The notes: a model not told the origin generated them from the sequence alone. DNA of 64,000 nt from Saccharopolyspora sp. SCSIO 74807 (GCF_037023755.1 NZ_CP146100.1:5363501-5427500); one strand, 5' to 3'; positions 9,401 through 18,421 are shown, counted from the stretch's first letter. Made by a program: numbers and translations.

Positions 9401-9600
9401 GACGCTTCTCCTCTCCGCGCGTTGAGCGCCCCATGGTGCCGCAAATGACCGCTACGACCAGGAGCACTCGGTCCTTTCACCCAGTTGGGTGACACCGCCG
9501 CCGCGACCGTTGTCGGTGGACCGCCCGCTGGGACCAGGACGATGAGTACGGCCCCGGAGGCGGCGAAAATCGCGCTCGCCAGGCGAACCCAGGCCCGCAA
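9397..9600 (-). CDS. Possible small membrane protein, 67 aa
   Basis: A short frame, beginning at a TTG, encodes one hydrophobic segment (ASAIFAASGAVLIVLVPAGG) followed by a polar tail. Its stop overlaps the start of the downstream 118-residue gene by four bases. There is no good ribosome binding site and no family similarity was recognised. It could be the relic of a larger membrane protein. Confidence 0.25.
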   Translation of the reverse strand: MRAWVRLASAIFAASGAVLIVLVPAGGPPTTVAAAVSPNWVKGPSAPGRSGHLRHHGALNARRGEAS

Positions 9601-9977
9601 CCGTGGCTTGATCGAAGCATGGGCGCGTCGGCAGAGCTCCGCTCATGCCACCAGGATACGAACGTGGTGCCGTCGATCACCGATCACGGTCATCATCGGT
9701 GGTGAACGGGGTGCGCAGCCGGTGCATGGTGCCGTCGCTCCGGTCTGCCTGCCGGTGATGACGAGGGCTCGGGGTGCTGCGGGGCCGGTCAGGTTCGAGG
9801 AACACGACGGGAGCGACGGGCCTCAGCGTGCTGGATCCATGTCCGGCGGGCGGGCATGCGCCGGGACGCTGCGGCGTGCTGCGCCGATCGACGCTGGCGG
9901 GGCCGTTCCGAGTCCGGCTGCTGGAGTGAACGGGGGAAGAAGGAGGCATGAGTCAGTCCTTTCAGGACAGAGGGCCA
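9601..9977. other. Stretch without a recognisable gene
   Basis: Several overlapping frames are open on both strands, but none has family similarity. A minus-strand frame starting at 9949 with GAAAGGACTGACTC upstream encodes 90 residues of low-complexity, Ser/Arg/Pro-rich sequence. It was not accepted as a gene. Confidence 0.4.
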
Positions 9978-10296
9978 CGCAGTGAGCGCGTGGAGCCGAC
10001 GGGAGTAAGTCGGTGCCGAAGGCCGCGTGCAGCACGCTGTGCACGCAGGGCGTCGCGTTGACGGGGCGAAGCGCGAGTCCTCAGTGGATTGCGTAGGTGC
10101 GTGCGGACGCGAAGAGGTCGACCCCAGCGACATCGACGCTGGCGGCCGCGGCCAGGTCCACGAGCGTGGCCGATGGCGCGGTCAGCAGATGTGGCCAGAG
10201 CTGCTCGGCCCGCCGGGTGATTTCCGGGCCGGCGAGGTCACCGTCCACTGTGAACGTGGCCGTGGTCGTGATCGGGTGAGAGATGATGGCCCGCAC
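9978..10296 (-). pseudogene. STAS-domain protein interrupted by an in-frame TGA
   Basis: The first 71 residues have the fold and motifs of an anti-sigma-factor antagonist or STAS domain: FTVDGDLAGPEI, TLVDLAAAASVDVAGVDLF and ARTYAIH. A TGA follows at 10083-10081. In the same frame the reading then continues as family-like sequence (GLALRPVNATPCVHSVLHAA, then FGTDLLPS). A CGA to TGA change would explain this, since an Arg is common there. STAS proteins act in partner-switching control of sigma factors or sensing. As it stands the product lacks the last helices and is probably inactive, unless the stop is read through. Confidence 0.6.
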
Positions 10297-10636
10297 CGGG
10301 CCTCCAATGCATGGTGGAAGGTCCCCACGGCCTGGCGCCGACGCGGAAAGCGTCGCTGCTGCAGGCCACAGGGCGCGTTGACGAGCCGAGTATCGGCCCG
10401 TGGCACCAGGCCTGGGCTCGACTAGGAAAGAAAAGTTCCGATGTGCAACAGGTAGCGGCCAGCTGGTTGCTCACGCGCCCTGCGGGGCAGCGGCATCGCG
10501 GCGGCGCCGGTGTTGCTGCGGTAACTCCGATCGACACGTCTCAACCGCACGCAGCAGGCGGATGCGGGAACGGTGCCGACGGGACCGCAGTCCCCGGCCC
10601 GCGCAGCACGCGAGCCGGGGAGGGTACAGCGCAACC
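10297..10636. other. Intergenic stretch upstream of the STAS remnant
   Basis: No gene is recognised on either strand between the STAS remnant and the end of the cold-shock gene, both on the minus strand. It holds the presumed promoter of the former and terminator of the latter; neither could be defined by eye. Confidence 0.4.
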
Positions 10637-10840
10637 TCAAATGGCGCGGACGAGGTCCGCCTGGGCGCCCTTGGGGCCCTGGCTGACCTCGAAGCTCACC
10701 TGCTGGTTCTCTTCGAGAGTGCGGAAGCCCGTGCCGTCGATGGCCGAGTAGTGCACGAACACGTCCGGCCCGCCCTCGTCCGGGGCGATGAAGCCGAAGC
10801 CCTTTTCCGAGTTGAACCACTTCACGGTTCCCTGAGTCAT
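10637..10840 (-). CDS. Cold-shock protein, CspA family
   Basis: A 67-residue single cold-shock domain that binds single-stranded RNA and DNA as an RNA chaperone. Both nucleic-acid motifs are intact: RNP1 as KGFGFIAPD and RNP2 as VFVHYSAI. The start is [14 protein letters not shown] at 10840; the frame extends 13 codons further but the family always begins here. It stands alone. The upstream 250 bases carry no gene and may hold a long leader, as is common for this family. Confidence 0.95.
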   Translation of the reverse strand: MTQGTVKWFNSEKGFGFIAPDEGGPDVFVHYSAIDGTGFRTLEENQQVSFEVSQGPKGAQADLVRAI

Positions 10841-11092
10841 GTACGTCTCCATTCGGGAGCTAGAGGAATCACGGGACACCGCACCGCGCGGCAGCCCCGG
10901 GCCGGGGATCTCAGACGGCGGCTCAACTCCAGCTACACCAAAGACAGCAGCTCGCCCGCATCAACATCCTGCGAGCATGCGCGAAACACGAACCCAGAAA
11001 CAACGACCACCCTGGACGCTACACGCCACCGGCGCCGGTGACCAACCACCCCGCGATCAGGCGCGCCTGAGTCCTGTTCGGACGGATGCCGG

Positions 11093-11311
11093 CTACTCGG
11101 CGGGAAGATCGGAGGCGCGCAGCTCAAGATAGGACTGCCCGCGGTGGAAGCGCACGGCGCTGTGCAAGACCGGCAGCACCAGCCGGTTGCCGACGTTGAC
11201 CGCAACCGGAATGTCACCGGCGTCGGTCTCCTGCAACTGCCCCAGCACAACCGCAAGCTCATTACGTCGCCGGCGGCCACGGATACCGAAGCTGCTGGCT
11301 GCGGCGCACAT
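11093..11311 (-). CDS. Hypothetical short protein or relic, 72 aa
   Basis: A small frame whose second half (DAGDIPVAVNVGNRLVLPVL, then HSAVRFHRGQSYLELRAS) alternates hydrophobic and polar residues like a beta-rich domain. The N-terminal 15 residues are arginine-rich and may not be coding. No domain was recognised and no ribosome binding site is convincing. It may be the end of a degraded gene. Confidence 0.3.
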   Translation of the reverse strand: MCAAASSFGIRGRRRRNELAVVLGQLQETDAGDIPVAVNVGNRLVLPVLHSAVRFHRGQSYLELRASDLPAE

Positions 11312-11503
11312 TCCGCTGAGGCGTCGCTGCGGGTGTGCCCCGTTTCCAGCGAGACACGCAGCGACGCCCGCCCCCGCACCGCGCGGCCACCGGCATCGCT
11401 GCGGCCATCCGCTGGACTGACCCGTATCAAATCAGCGCCGTGTGGCGACGATGATCAGAATCCGCCGTTCCTCGATCGTGACGCGCGAAGGCCCAGTTGC
11501 TGC

Positions 11504-12118
11504 TCAATCGGCGTCGTCGCGTTTGCGGTAGCGGATATGGGTGGTCAGCGGCGAGTGGAGCACCTCGACGGGCTCGAAACCGAAGGTCTCGACGCCCTCG
11601 AACAAGCGCTCGCCGCTGCCGAGCAGGACGGGTGCGATGTCGAGGGTGAGTTCATCGATCACGCCGGCGTTGAGTGCCTGTCGAACCGTCGAAGCGCCAC
11701 CGGCGATGTCCACACCCTTGCCGTCGGCGGTTTCGAGCGCCTGCGCGTGAGCGGTGTCGAAGCCCTCGGTGACGAAGTGGAAGGTGGTCCCGCCCTCCAT
11801 CTCGATCGGTTCGTGGGCGTAGTGAGTGAGCACGAACACCGGGGCGTGATAAGGGGGCTCGGGTCCCCACCATCCGTCCCACGTCTCGTTCCACTCACCT
11901 CGGATCGGCCCGAACATGTTTCGGCCCATGACATAGGCGCCGCGCGGGCGCATCAGCCACCTGTCGGCCGTCTTGTCGGCTTCAGTCGCGCGCGGGTCGC
12001 CGATGTGCCAACCGTGCAGCTCGTGGCCGCGCTTGCCCAGCGGATCGTCTCGGCTCTGCTCGGGTCCGGCGACGAAGCCGTCGAGCGAGATCGACATGTG
12101 GCATGTGGTGTCGGACAA
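11504..12118 (-). CDS. RibD C-terminal/dihydrofolate-reductase-like protein
   Basis: A 204-residue reductase-fold protein of the RibD C-terminal type. It has MSISLDGFVAGPEQ at the N-terminus, the pyridine-nucleotide site around GAYVMGRNMF, VFVLTHYAHEP, and the conserved DIAGGASTVRQAL followed by LTLDIAPVLLGSGERLF. Such proteins reduce small heterocycles with NADPH; the natural substrate of these stand-alone forms is mostly unknown. The start was set at a TTG (12118), because GGAGAG lies six bases upstream and the sequence from there fits the family. An ATG at 12178 gives an unsupported extension. Single gene. Confidence 0.85.
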   Translation of the reverse strand: MSDTTCHMSISLDGFVAGPEQSRDDPLGKRGHELHGWHIGDPRATEADKTADRWLMRPRGAYVMGRNMFGPIRGEWNETWDGWWGPEPPYHAPVFVLTHYAHEPIEMEGGTTFHFVTEGFDTAHAQALETADGKGVDIAGGASTVRQALNAGVIDELTLDIAPVLLGSGERLFEGVETFGFEPVEVLHSPLTTHIRYRKRDDAD

Positions 12119-12307
12119 CAGCTTCTCTCCGAACGTAGTAGTTGCGGGTTGCGCTGCGGTCATCGGACCGCATGACACACGTACAGACTGGCGGAGGCCA
12201 CCGAAATCATCGCGACAGCGCGAAAGCCGTTCAAGGCTTGAACCGCCCGAGGGTGTCCGGAGACTTCAGCCTTGGGAGGCCGCGGCGAGCGCGGCGTGGT
12301 TCGCGGG

Positions 12308-12568
12308 GCCGCGCGACCGGCACCGCCCGAACGCGCCACAGTCGCGCTGGTGGCACTGATCGGCGCACAGCTCGGCCAAACCTTGGCGCTGCGAGGTCGA
12401 ACTCCCCTCGTAGCCGCCGCGGCACTCGCGTCCACGGCAGCCTTGGCCCTCGCCGTGCAGACCCCGGGCGTCAGCACCTTCTTCGGTTCCACTCCACTGT
12501 GGCCACACGGCTGGGCCACCGCGCTAGCGTCCGCCACCGCGGCCACCCTCGCCAGTGTCGTGATTTAG
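12308..12568 (+). pseudogene. P-type cation ATPase, C-terminal remnant
   Basis: The frame reads RATVALVALIGAQLGQTL, then two hydrophobic segments, then LAVQTPGVSTFFGS and a final alanine-rich helix. This is the C-terminal membrane end of a large metal-cation-transporting P-type ATPase of the mycobacterial CtpI type (usual wording TVALVALVGTQLGQTL, VVQTPGVSQFFG). The phosphorylation (DKTGT) and ATP-binding domains are absent. Only about 85 of more than 1,400 residues remain. Confidence 0.7.
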
Positions 12569-12629
12569 CACCGCGCAACGAACCGGATCGGCGCAGACAA
12601 CAGGCCCGACCACAGCGAAAACGCGCGCA

Positions 12630-13085
12630 CTACCGGTCCGCCCGCAGGGCAGTCGCATTCGCGCGACGCTCGCTGGCACGTGCTTCGACATCCGCATCGG
12701 AACAGAAGCCGAGACCCGTGCGTTTCAGACACAGCAACCCACGCAACATGCCTTGGTCATCGATGACGGCCAGGCGCCGACGCTGATTCGCGGTCATCAC
12801 GCTCCAGGCAGCGTCCAGATCAGCATCAGGACGAACGACCCGCCCCTGCAACCGCCCGCTCAACCAGGCCGGAACCTGCGGAGACATCGAGCTGATGTCC
12901 GGCCGCTCCACCACAGCCAGCAGCCGACCACCGTCGACGACCAGCACCGCGTGCACGTGGTCGTCTTCAAAAATCTCGCGCGCCTGAGCAACCGTCGTCG
13001 CCGAACCGCACACCTTGGGTGCATGCAACATCGCATCAGCCACCGTCACGCCACCGCCAACGCACTGAATGCCCGCGCGACTCAT
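12630..13085 (-). CDS. CBS-domain pair protein
   Basis: A 151-residue protein made of two CBS motifs, a module that binds adenosine nucleotides. The first runs from VTVADAMLHAPKVCG through AREIFEDDHVHAVLVVDGGRLLAVVE. The second runs from LQGRVVRPDADLDAAWSVM through RRLAVIDDQGMLRGLLCL. The second repeat contains the conserved VIDDQG turn. The start at 13085 is the first ATG; an internal GTG ten codons later is possible. Such stand-alone pairs are usually regulators or sensors, but the partner is not evident here. Confidence 0.8.
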   Translation of the reverse strand: MSRAGIQCVGGGVTVADAMLHAPKVCGSATTVAQAREIFEDDHVHAVLVVDGGRLLAVVERPDISSMSPQVPAWLSGRLQGRVVRPDADLDAAWSVMTANQRRRLAVIDDQGMLRGLLCLKRTGLGFCSDADVEARASERRANATALRADR

Positions 13086-13235
13086 GATGACGAATGCTCC
13101 AGCGACTCCACGCTGCCCAATCTACGGCGTCCACACACACGTGCAAGGTACTCGGCGTAGCCGCAGTTGCCGGATCGCGATAATTCAACACCGAGCTGTC
13201 GCGAGCGAACCACGTCGAAGCCACATGTCACCGAC

Positions 13236-13517
13236 CTAATGACGACTCCCGACCTCGACCCGACCAATGTCACGACCAGGGTGCGCCGGTAGCGCGGTGC
13301 CTTCTGAACAACGCACTACGACGCCCTGCAGATGCGATTTCAGATTCCGCACCTTCTGATCGAGACGGTGTTTCATCCGCATCAGCACAACGAACAGGCC
13401 ACCCAATCCGACCTGAACCCATTCCGACGCTTGCCCGCCCGGTAGGACCAGCGCGCCAATTGCAATCGTGAGGGCCACTCCCGTGGGCAGCACCAGGATC
13501 AAACGAAGGTAACGCAT
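13236..13517 (-). CDS. Small two-helix membrane protein
   Basis: About 93 residues. Two hydrophobic segments (LRLILVLPTGVALTIAIGAL and VQVGLGGLFVVLM) are separated by a short polar loop. A basic cytosolic region (RMKHRLDQKVRNLKSHLQ) follows, then a variable tail. No signal peptidase site or known domain was recognised. It is unlinked to its neighbours except by strand. It may be a real small membrane protein, but evidence is limited to its composition. Confidence 0.45.
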   Translation of the reverse strand: MRYLRLILVLPTGVALTIAIGALVLPGGQASEWVQVGLGGLFVVLMRMKHRLDQKVRNLKSHLQGVVVRCSEGTALPAHPGRDIGRVEVGSRH

Positions 13518-13649
13518 TTCAGCCACCTGCACCCACCATTGATGCCTACTTTTCCAGTAGCAGCGCCCGAAAAACCGAAGATGCCACCCGCGCAGGTTCG
13601 TATTTCTTCCATCGCCGGCACGATCAACTTCGTCACGTGATCAGCCGTC

Positions 13650-14919
13650 CTACAGCCGGGTATATGCGTCGATATCCTGCTCAAACGTCGCGATGGCATC
13701 GGCGCTCAGCGTCGGGCGGGCGTCGGCGATCGCTTGCAGGTAGTCCGTGGTGACAGCGAGTTCACCGCTGTGTTCCAGCACGTCGCGCTCGAACGCGGCT
13801 TGGGCGCCCTGGCGCGCGGCGAACTCGATGTCGGCCGGTGTGAACAGTTCCGTTCGTTGCACCAGCAGATCCAGGTCGACGTTGTCCCGCGCCGGTCCGA
13901 GATAGCGCGACCAGATCGCTCGCCGCGCGGGAGGATCCGGTGGCCCGACCGGGATGATGTAGTCGAACCTGCCGGGCCGCAGGAAAGCGTGATCCAACGA
14001 GCTCACGGAGTTCGTGGCGCAGACCAGCAGGCGGTGGTCGTGTTCGCGGAAACCCGGGATGAGCTTGAGCAACTCATTGGTCACCCCATGGGCCGGACCC
14101 GCTGCCGGGCCAGAACGCGTACCAGCGATCTCTTCGACCTCGTCGATGAACAGGACGAGGTCGTCGAGCTCCTCCAGCTGCGCGAAGATCTCGCGCAGCG
14201 AAGCCGCCAACCCGTCCGGTGAGGAAGCGGCCAAGCGGGACGGGAACAATTCCACAAACGGCCAGTTCAGCCGGGAAGCGACCGCCTTGGCGAAGCTGGT
14301 CTTGCCGGTACCCGGAGGTCCGAACAGGACGATGGCTTTCGGGGGCAGCACACCGTGCCGTTCCGCCGGCCCCGGATGGGCGATCGGCAGCACGACCCGG
14401 CGTTCGATGACGTCCTTCTCCCGCCGCATCCCGGCCAGCGCGTCCCACCGGCCGGGTGGGAGAAGGCCGCCGCCGAGGTGTTCCAGCACGTCGAAGTCGG
14501 CTGGGTCGAGCTCGTCCACCTTTTCGAAGTAGGTCAGGTCGGTGCGCGGCCGGTAGCCCGAGTTGATCATCGCCTTGGACCCGGCGGCTCCTTCGGGCAC
14601 CAAGCTGGCGATGCACCCCGTGCGCGCGCAGCCGCTTTTCGAGTTCAGCCAGCAGCGCGCTGCCGATGCCCCGGTTGCGCCACCGCGCGTCGAGGGCGAA
14701 CAGCGCCAGCCACGCCCGCTCGCCCTCCACCTTGGCCGCCGCCATGCCGACGACGTCCTGCTGCACGACCGCGACCATCGCCGGATGCCCGGCCTGCGCG
14801 ATCGAGACCACCTCGGCAGCCGAGAACACCGGTTCGGTGCCTTCCCGGCTCTGATCCCAGATGTGGATCGCCTGGTCCAGGTCATCACCATGGAAATCGC
14901 GCACTCGCCAAGACGGCAC
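13650..14919 (-). pseudogene. GNAT-AAA ATPase fusion with one frameshift
   Basis: Two frames together encode one protein of about 420 residues. Translation would start at GTG 14919 behind AGGAGG. The first 100 residues are a GNAT acetyltransferase domain (LALFALDARWRNRGIGSALL with its acetyl-CoA loop). One base is lost near 14610, and reading continues in the next frame as LVPEGAAGSKAMINSGYRP. A full AAA ATPase follows: Walker A GPPGTGKTS, Walker B LVLFIDEVEE, sensor CATNSVSSLDHAFLRPGRFD and a small C-terminal lid. The fusion suggests an ATPase that remodels or senses a partner while acetylating. Everything except the one indel is intact, so a sequencing error or recent mutation is possible. 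Confidence 0.75.
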
Positions 14920-15234
14920 AGCACACCTCCTCGTCGCTCGGGCAGCGGCGTCGAGTAAAACGCCTCCACGACCCGTTGCCGCTGCGCCCGTTCCGATACC
15001 GGCGCCCACGACCGGTTCGTAGCGGGCGCAGCGGGCGGTCGAAAATCCCTTGAAACGATCGAATGCTCAGCACGGGCAACTTCTGCTGAAACGAAGTGCA
15101 ACACATCTCGACCAGTGCGTCCAAAAGCTACTTTCGATGCTCCGATAACTCGAATCTATCAACGGAAATCGTTGCTGCACCGGGTCTGCGCACTCTTGCG
15201 CGACGCCCGGGGCACGCTCGGTCGCCGTGCCGGC

Positions 15235-16013
15235 GGCGGCTAGCGCCGGTCTGCAGCCGCGGGTTCTGGTGCCCGATGACCAGACCGGCCACGACCACGG
15301 CAAGGAGCCCCCGACGTCCGGCACAGCTCAGCTAGGACGTAGGCGGCGAAGGCGGTCGCCAACGAGATCACGTTGACCGACAGCGGGTCGGTGAGCAACA
15401 GCCGGGACAGTGCACCAGCCACGCCACCGCCGCACCGACCGACAGTCCGCCCAGTGCGGCCAGCAGGAAGCTGCCCGTGGCAGCGCCGAAGGAGAACTGA
15501 CCACCGACGGCGACGGCTACCGCGACTTGGTACACCGTGAGCGCCGTCGCGTCGTTGAGCAGACCTTCGCCTTCGATCAACGTCGACAACCGCGCGGGCA
15601 GCCGCGCGCGCCGTCCCACCGCGAGCGAGGCGACGGGGTCCGGAGGCGCAACCGCCGCTCCCAGCGCGACCGCCGCGGCCAGCGGAACCGCAGGCACCAG
15701 CCACGCCACCAGCCCGCCCACCGCGAACGCCGTTGCGAGCACGAGCAGCACCGACAGGCTGATGACAGCGCGGAGACGGCTTCTCACCGCCAACAGGCTG
15801 GAGCTGGGCGCAGCGTGGTAGAGCAGCGGCGGCAGCACCACGTCGAGCACGACTTCCGGCTCGAGCCGCAACTTCGGTCCCGGTAGCGCGGCGTACACGA
15901 GGCCGATCACCGTGAGCAGGACCGCGGCCCGGCAGCTGCGTCCGTCCGCTGATCTTGCCGACCAGCACCACGACCCCGACGAGCGCAAGCACGAAGCCGA
16001 TCTCACCTAGCAT
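15235..16013 (-). pseudogene. CPA1-type Na+/H+ antiporter with three frameshifts, truncated
   Basis: The start is clear (GGAGG seven bases before ATG 16013; MLGEIGFVLALVGVVVLVGK). Frame must be changed near 15935 (to AVLLTVIGLVYAALPG), near 15412 (to GALSRLLLTDPLSVN) and near 15312 in a run of G (to LLAVVVAGLVIGHQNPRLQT). The joined sequence is a cation/proton antiporter with the family motifs LPPLLYHAA, GAAVAPPDPVA and EGEGLLNDATALTVY. Only about 260 of more than 500 residues are present, so the C-terminal half is deleted as well. Inactive relic of a membrane transporter. Confidence 0.8.
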
Positions 16014-16201
16014 GTGAATGCCTCCGCATCGAGGTGGCCGCGCACGCGGAAAAGGTCCGCCGCGGACCACGCCTCCGCATCCGGAGTACGCCGCAGGAGA
16101 CCTCGCCGTCCCCGCCGGTGCTCGAACCCGCGTTGCCCAGGTTCGCCGCCCCATGGCGGACGAGCACTCGGCCGATCTCCGGGCTCACGCACCTGCGCCG
16201 G

Positions 16202-17218
16202 TCAAGCACCCCCGATCGTCAACGACGTGTCGGCTTCGTTCGTGGGCCTGGCTTCCGGCACCGGAGGCTGATCAGCGAGGAAATCGGCGGTCGGCACGAC
16301 GAACAACGACCCGGTGACCGCCGTGGAGAAGTCCAGGATTCGGTCGTGCGTTCCGGGCCCGGAGCCGACGAACATTTTGTCCAGCATCGTTTCGATGACC
16401 GCCGGGTCGCTCGCGTACCCGATGAAGTAGGTGCCGAACTCGCTCGATCCGACTCGTCCGAAGGGCATGTTGTCGCGCACGATCTGCAGTTCCTCGCCGT
16501 CCGGACCGTTGACCGTGTTGACAGCGATGTGCGAGTTCGGGGGCTTCGCGGCATCGTCAAGCTCGATGTCGTCGAGCTTCGTACGCCCGATCACCCGTTC
16601 CTGCTCCTCGGTCGACAACGCATTCCAGGCGCCGGTGTCGTGCAGGTACTTCTGCACGACGACGTAACTCGATCCCTCGAACGCGGGGTCCTGCTCGGCG
16701 GTGACCGTCACCGCCGCTCGAGCCGCCCCGCCGCTCGGGTTCTCAGTGCCGTCGACGAAGCCGAGCAAGTCGCGTTGATCCCAGTACTTGAACCCGTGCA
16801 CCTCGTCGACCACCGTGGCCGAGCCGCGCAGCCGAGCCATTACCTGTGCGGCGAGTTCGAAGCACAGGAACAGCTGCCGCGCGCGGATGTGCAGCAGCAC
16901 GTCGCCGGGAGTCGAAACCGCCCGGTGCCGGGGTCCTTCGAACTCGGGCAACCGGTGCAGCTCGGCAGGTCTGGGACCGGCGAACAACCGGTCCCAGGCC
17001 GCCGATCCGATGCCCGCGACGCAGGCCAGGCCACCTTCCGGGTAGCGGAACCCGACCGCACGCTGCAAACCGGCCAGGTCGGCGAGCAGGTCCCGCACGG
17101 CGGACTCGCCACCGTCGTCGATCGTCAGAACCAGGAACACCGCCGACTCGGTCAGCGGAGTCAGCACCGGTTGCTGCTCGGGGTACTCGCCCGGGGAGGT
17201 CGAGCTGGTCAACCCCAT
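16202..17218 (-). CDS. DyP-type haem peroxidase
   Basis: A 338-residue dye-decolourising peroxidase. The catalytic GxxDG motif is intact as GFVDGTENP, the proximal haem histidine lies in NSHIAVNTVNG, and the distal Arg region is FGRVGSSEFGTYFIGYASDP. The protein has no signal peptide. Family members oxidise dyes, phenols or Mn(II) with hydrogen peroxide and are often packed in encapsulin shells. No encapsulin gene lies in this window, and no typical cargo-loading tail is seen at the C-terminus, which ends TNEADTSLTIGGA. The start ATG 17218 touches the stop of a 14-codon open frame (TGAATG). Confidence 0.95.
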   Translation of the reverse strand: MGLTSSTSPGEYPEQQPVLTPLTESAVFLVLTIDDGGESAVRDLLADLAGLQRAVGFRYPEGGLACVAGIGSAAWDRLFAGPRPAELHRLPEFEGPRHRAVSTPGDVLLHIRARQLFLCFELAAQVMARLRGSATVVDEVHGFKYWDQRDLLGFVDGTENPSGGAARAAVTVTAEQDPAFEGSSYVVVQKYLHDTGAWNALSTEEQERVIGRTKLDDIELDDAAKPPNSHIAVNTVNGPDGEELQIVRDNMPFGRVGSSEFGTYFIGYASDPAVIETMLDKMFVGSGPGTHDRILDFSTAVTGSLFVVPTADFLADQPPVPEARPTNEADTSLTIGGA

Positions 17219-17263
17219 TCAGGCCTCCATGTCGTAGTGGGGAAGCACAGTCAGATCGGTCAT
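17219..17263 (-). CDS. Possible 14-aa leader peptide before the DyP gene
   Basis: ATG 17263 with AGGACGGGAA close upstream opens a 14-codon frame (MTDLTVLPHYDMEA) whose TGA directly precedes the DyP start codon. The layout would allow translational coupling, since the DyP gene itself lacks an obvious ribosome binding site apart from the GGAGG inside this frame. Whether the peptide is made or is only a ribosome landing site is not clear. Confidence 0.35.
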   Translation of the reverse strand: MTDLTVLPHYDMEA

Positions 17264-17362
17264 TTTCCCGTCCTTCGCTCCTGGCACGGAAGCGCCCTGC
17301 CCGCAGTCGCGAGCCGCCTACGCCAATAACCGGACCGGCATTTCTCCGAAGTCGTACGCCGA

Positions 17363-18421
17363 CTACGCGCCGCGACCGGCCTCGACGCCCGCACCGGCGG
17401 TATACGATTTCGCGCCTGTACCGGCCAGTTCGCCGCCTTCGACGATCAGGTACGCCTCCCGGATGTGGCGCCCGGCGAGGAAGTCCTCGAGGACCTCCCG
17501 CGTACCCGCGGCGTAGCGGGCCTGCGCCGACAGCGTCGTGCCCGACACGTGCGGCGTCATCGCTTGGTGCGGCATCGAGCGCCACGGGTGGTCGGTCTCC
17601 GGTGGCTGGGGGTACCAGACATCCCCTGCGTAGCCGGCCAGTTGACCGCTTTCCAATGCCTCGACCACGTCGTCTCGAACTGTGATCTCGGCTCGTGCGG
17701 TGTTGACGATGTACGAGCCGCGGCGCATCGAGTTGATCATCTCGCGGTCGAACAGGTGGTACGTCTGCGGATGCAACGGCGCGTGCAATGAAACGACATC
17801 GACCGACCTAGCGAGCGAGCCCGCATCGGGATGGAAGGCCGTCCCGAGCTCGTGTTCCACATCCGTCGGCAGTCGCATCGGGGAGAAGTAGTGCAACCGC
17901 ACGCCGAACGGGGCCAATCTCCGCAGCACGGCCTGGCCGATGCGACCGGCGCCGATCACTCCCACATCCATGCCCTCCAGGTCGTACGATCTGGAGGCGG
18001 CATCAGCGATGTTCCAGCCACCGTTGACCACCCACTCGTGGGCGGGCAGGAAGTTGCGCACCAAGGTCAAAATTTGCATGACCGCGTGCTCGGCGACGCT
18101 GATGCTGTTGCTGTAGGTCACCTCGGCGACCGTGACCCCGGCCCGGATCGCGGCATCCAAGTCGACGTGATCCGACCCGATTCCCGCTGTCAGGGCCAGC
18201 TTCAGCTTCGGCGCCTTGGCGATCCGCTCGGCGGTGAGGTAAGCGGGCCAGAACGGCTGGGAGATGACGACCTCCGCGCCGGGCAGCTCACGTTCGAAAA
18301 CGGAGTCGGGACCGTCCTTGTCGGAAGTGACGACCAGCTCGTGTCCCTGGGCTTCCAGGAACTCGCGCAACCCCAGCTCGCCGGAGACGCAGCCAAGCAG
18401 ATGACCGGGAGTGAAGCCCAA
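17363..18421 (-). CDS. Formate dehydrogenase (D-2-hydroxyacid DH family), N-terminus missing
   Basis: The 352 residues match metal-free NAD-dependent formate dehydrogenase of methylotrophs from residue 50 on. Active-site residues are present: SQPFWPAYL, GIGSDHVDL, the Asn of SNSISVAEH, Arg of VNTARAE, Gln of PQPPETDHPW and His of TPHVSGT. The Rossmann motif is GAGRIG. The position equal to Asp221 of the Pseudomonas enzyme, which selects NAD, is Ser (YFSPMRLP for YTDRHRLP). Upstream codons continue the family (TLPTPSALGFTPG), but a stop and no start follow, so the first 40-45 residues are lost. The enzyme would feed electrons from formate, fitting the methanol genes nearby. It may no longer be translated well. 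Confidence 0.8.
   Translation of the reverse strand: MGFTPGHLLGCVSGELGLREFLEAQGHELVVTSDKDGPDSVFERELPGAEVVISQPFWPAYLTAERIAKAPKLKLALTAGIGSDHVDLDAAIRAGVTVAEVTYSNSISVAEHAVMQILTLVRNFLPAHEWVVNGGWNIADAASRSYDLEGMDVGVIGAGRIGQAVLRRLAPFGVRLHYFSPMRLPTDVEHELGTAFHPDAGSLARSVDVVSLHAPLHPQTYHLFDREMINSMRRGSYIVNTARAEITVRDDVVEALESGQLAGYAGDVWYPQPPETDHPWRSMPHQAMTPHVSGTTLSAQARYAAGTREVLEDFLAGRHIREAYLIVEGGELAGTGAKSYTAGAGVEAGRGA

Noticed and set aside
9780-9800. GGTTCGAGG sequence like a tRNA T-loop
   Set aside because: No acceptor, D or anticodon arms could be formed around it.
9485-9985. Open frame of 166 codons on the plus strand
   Set aside because: No similarity, no ribosome binding site and composition typical of antisense GC-rich frames.
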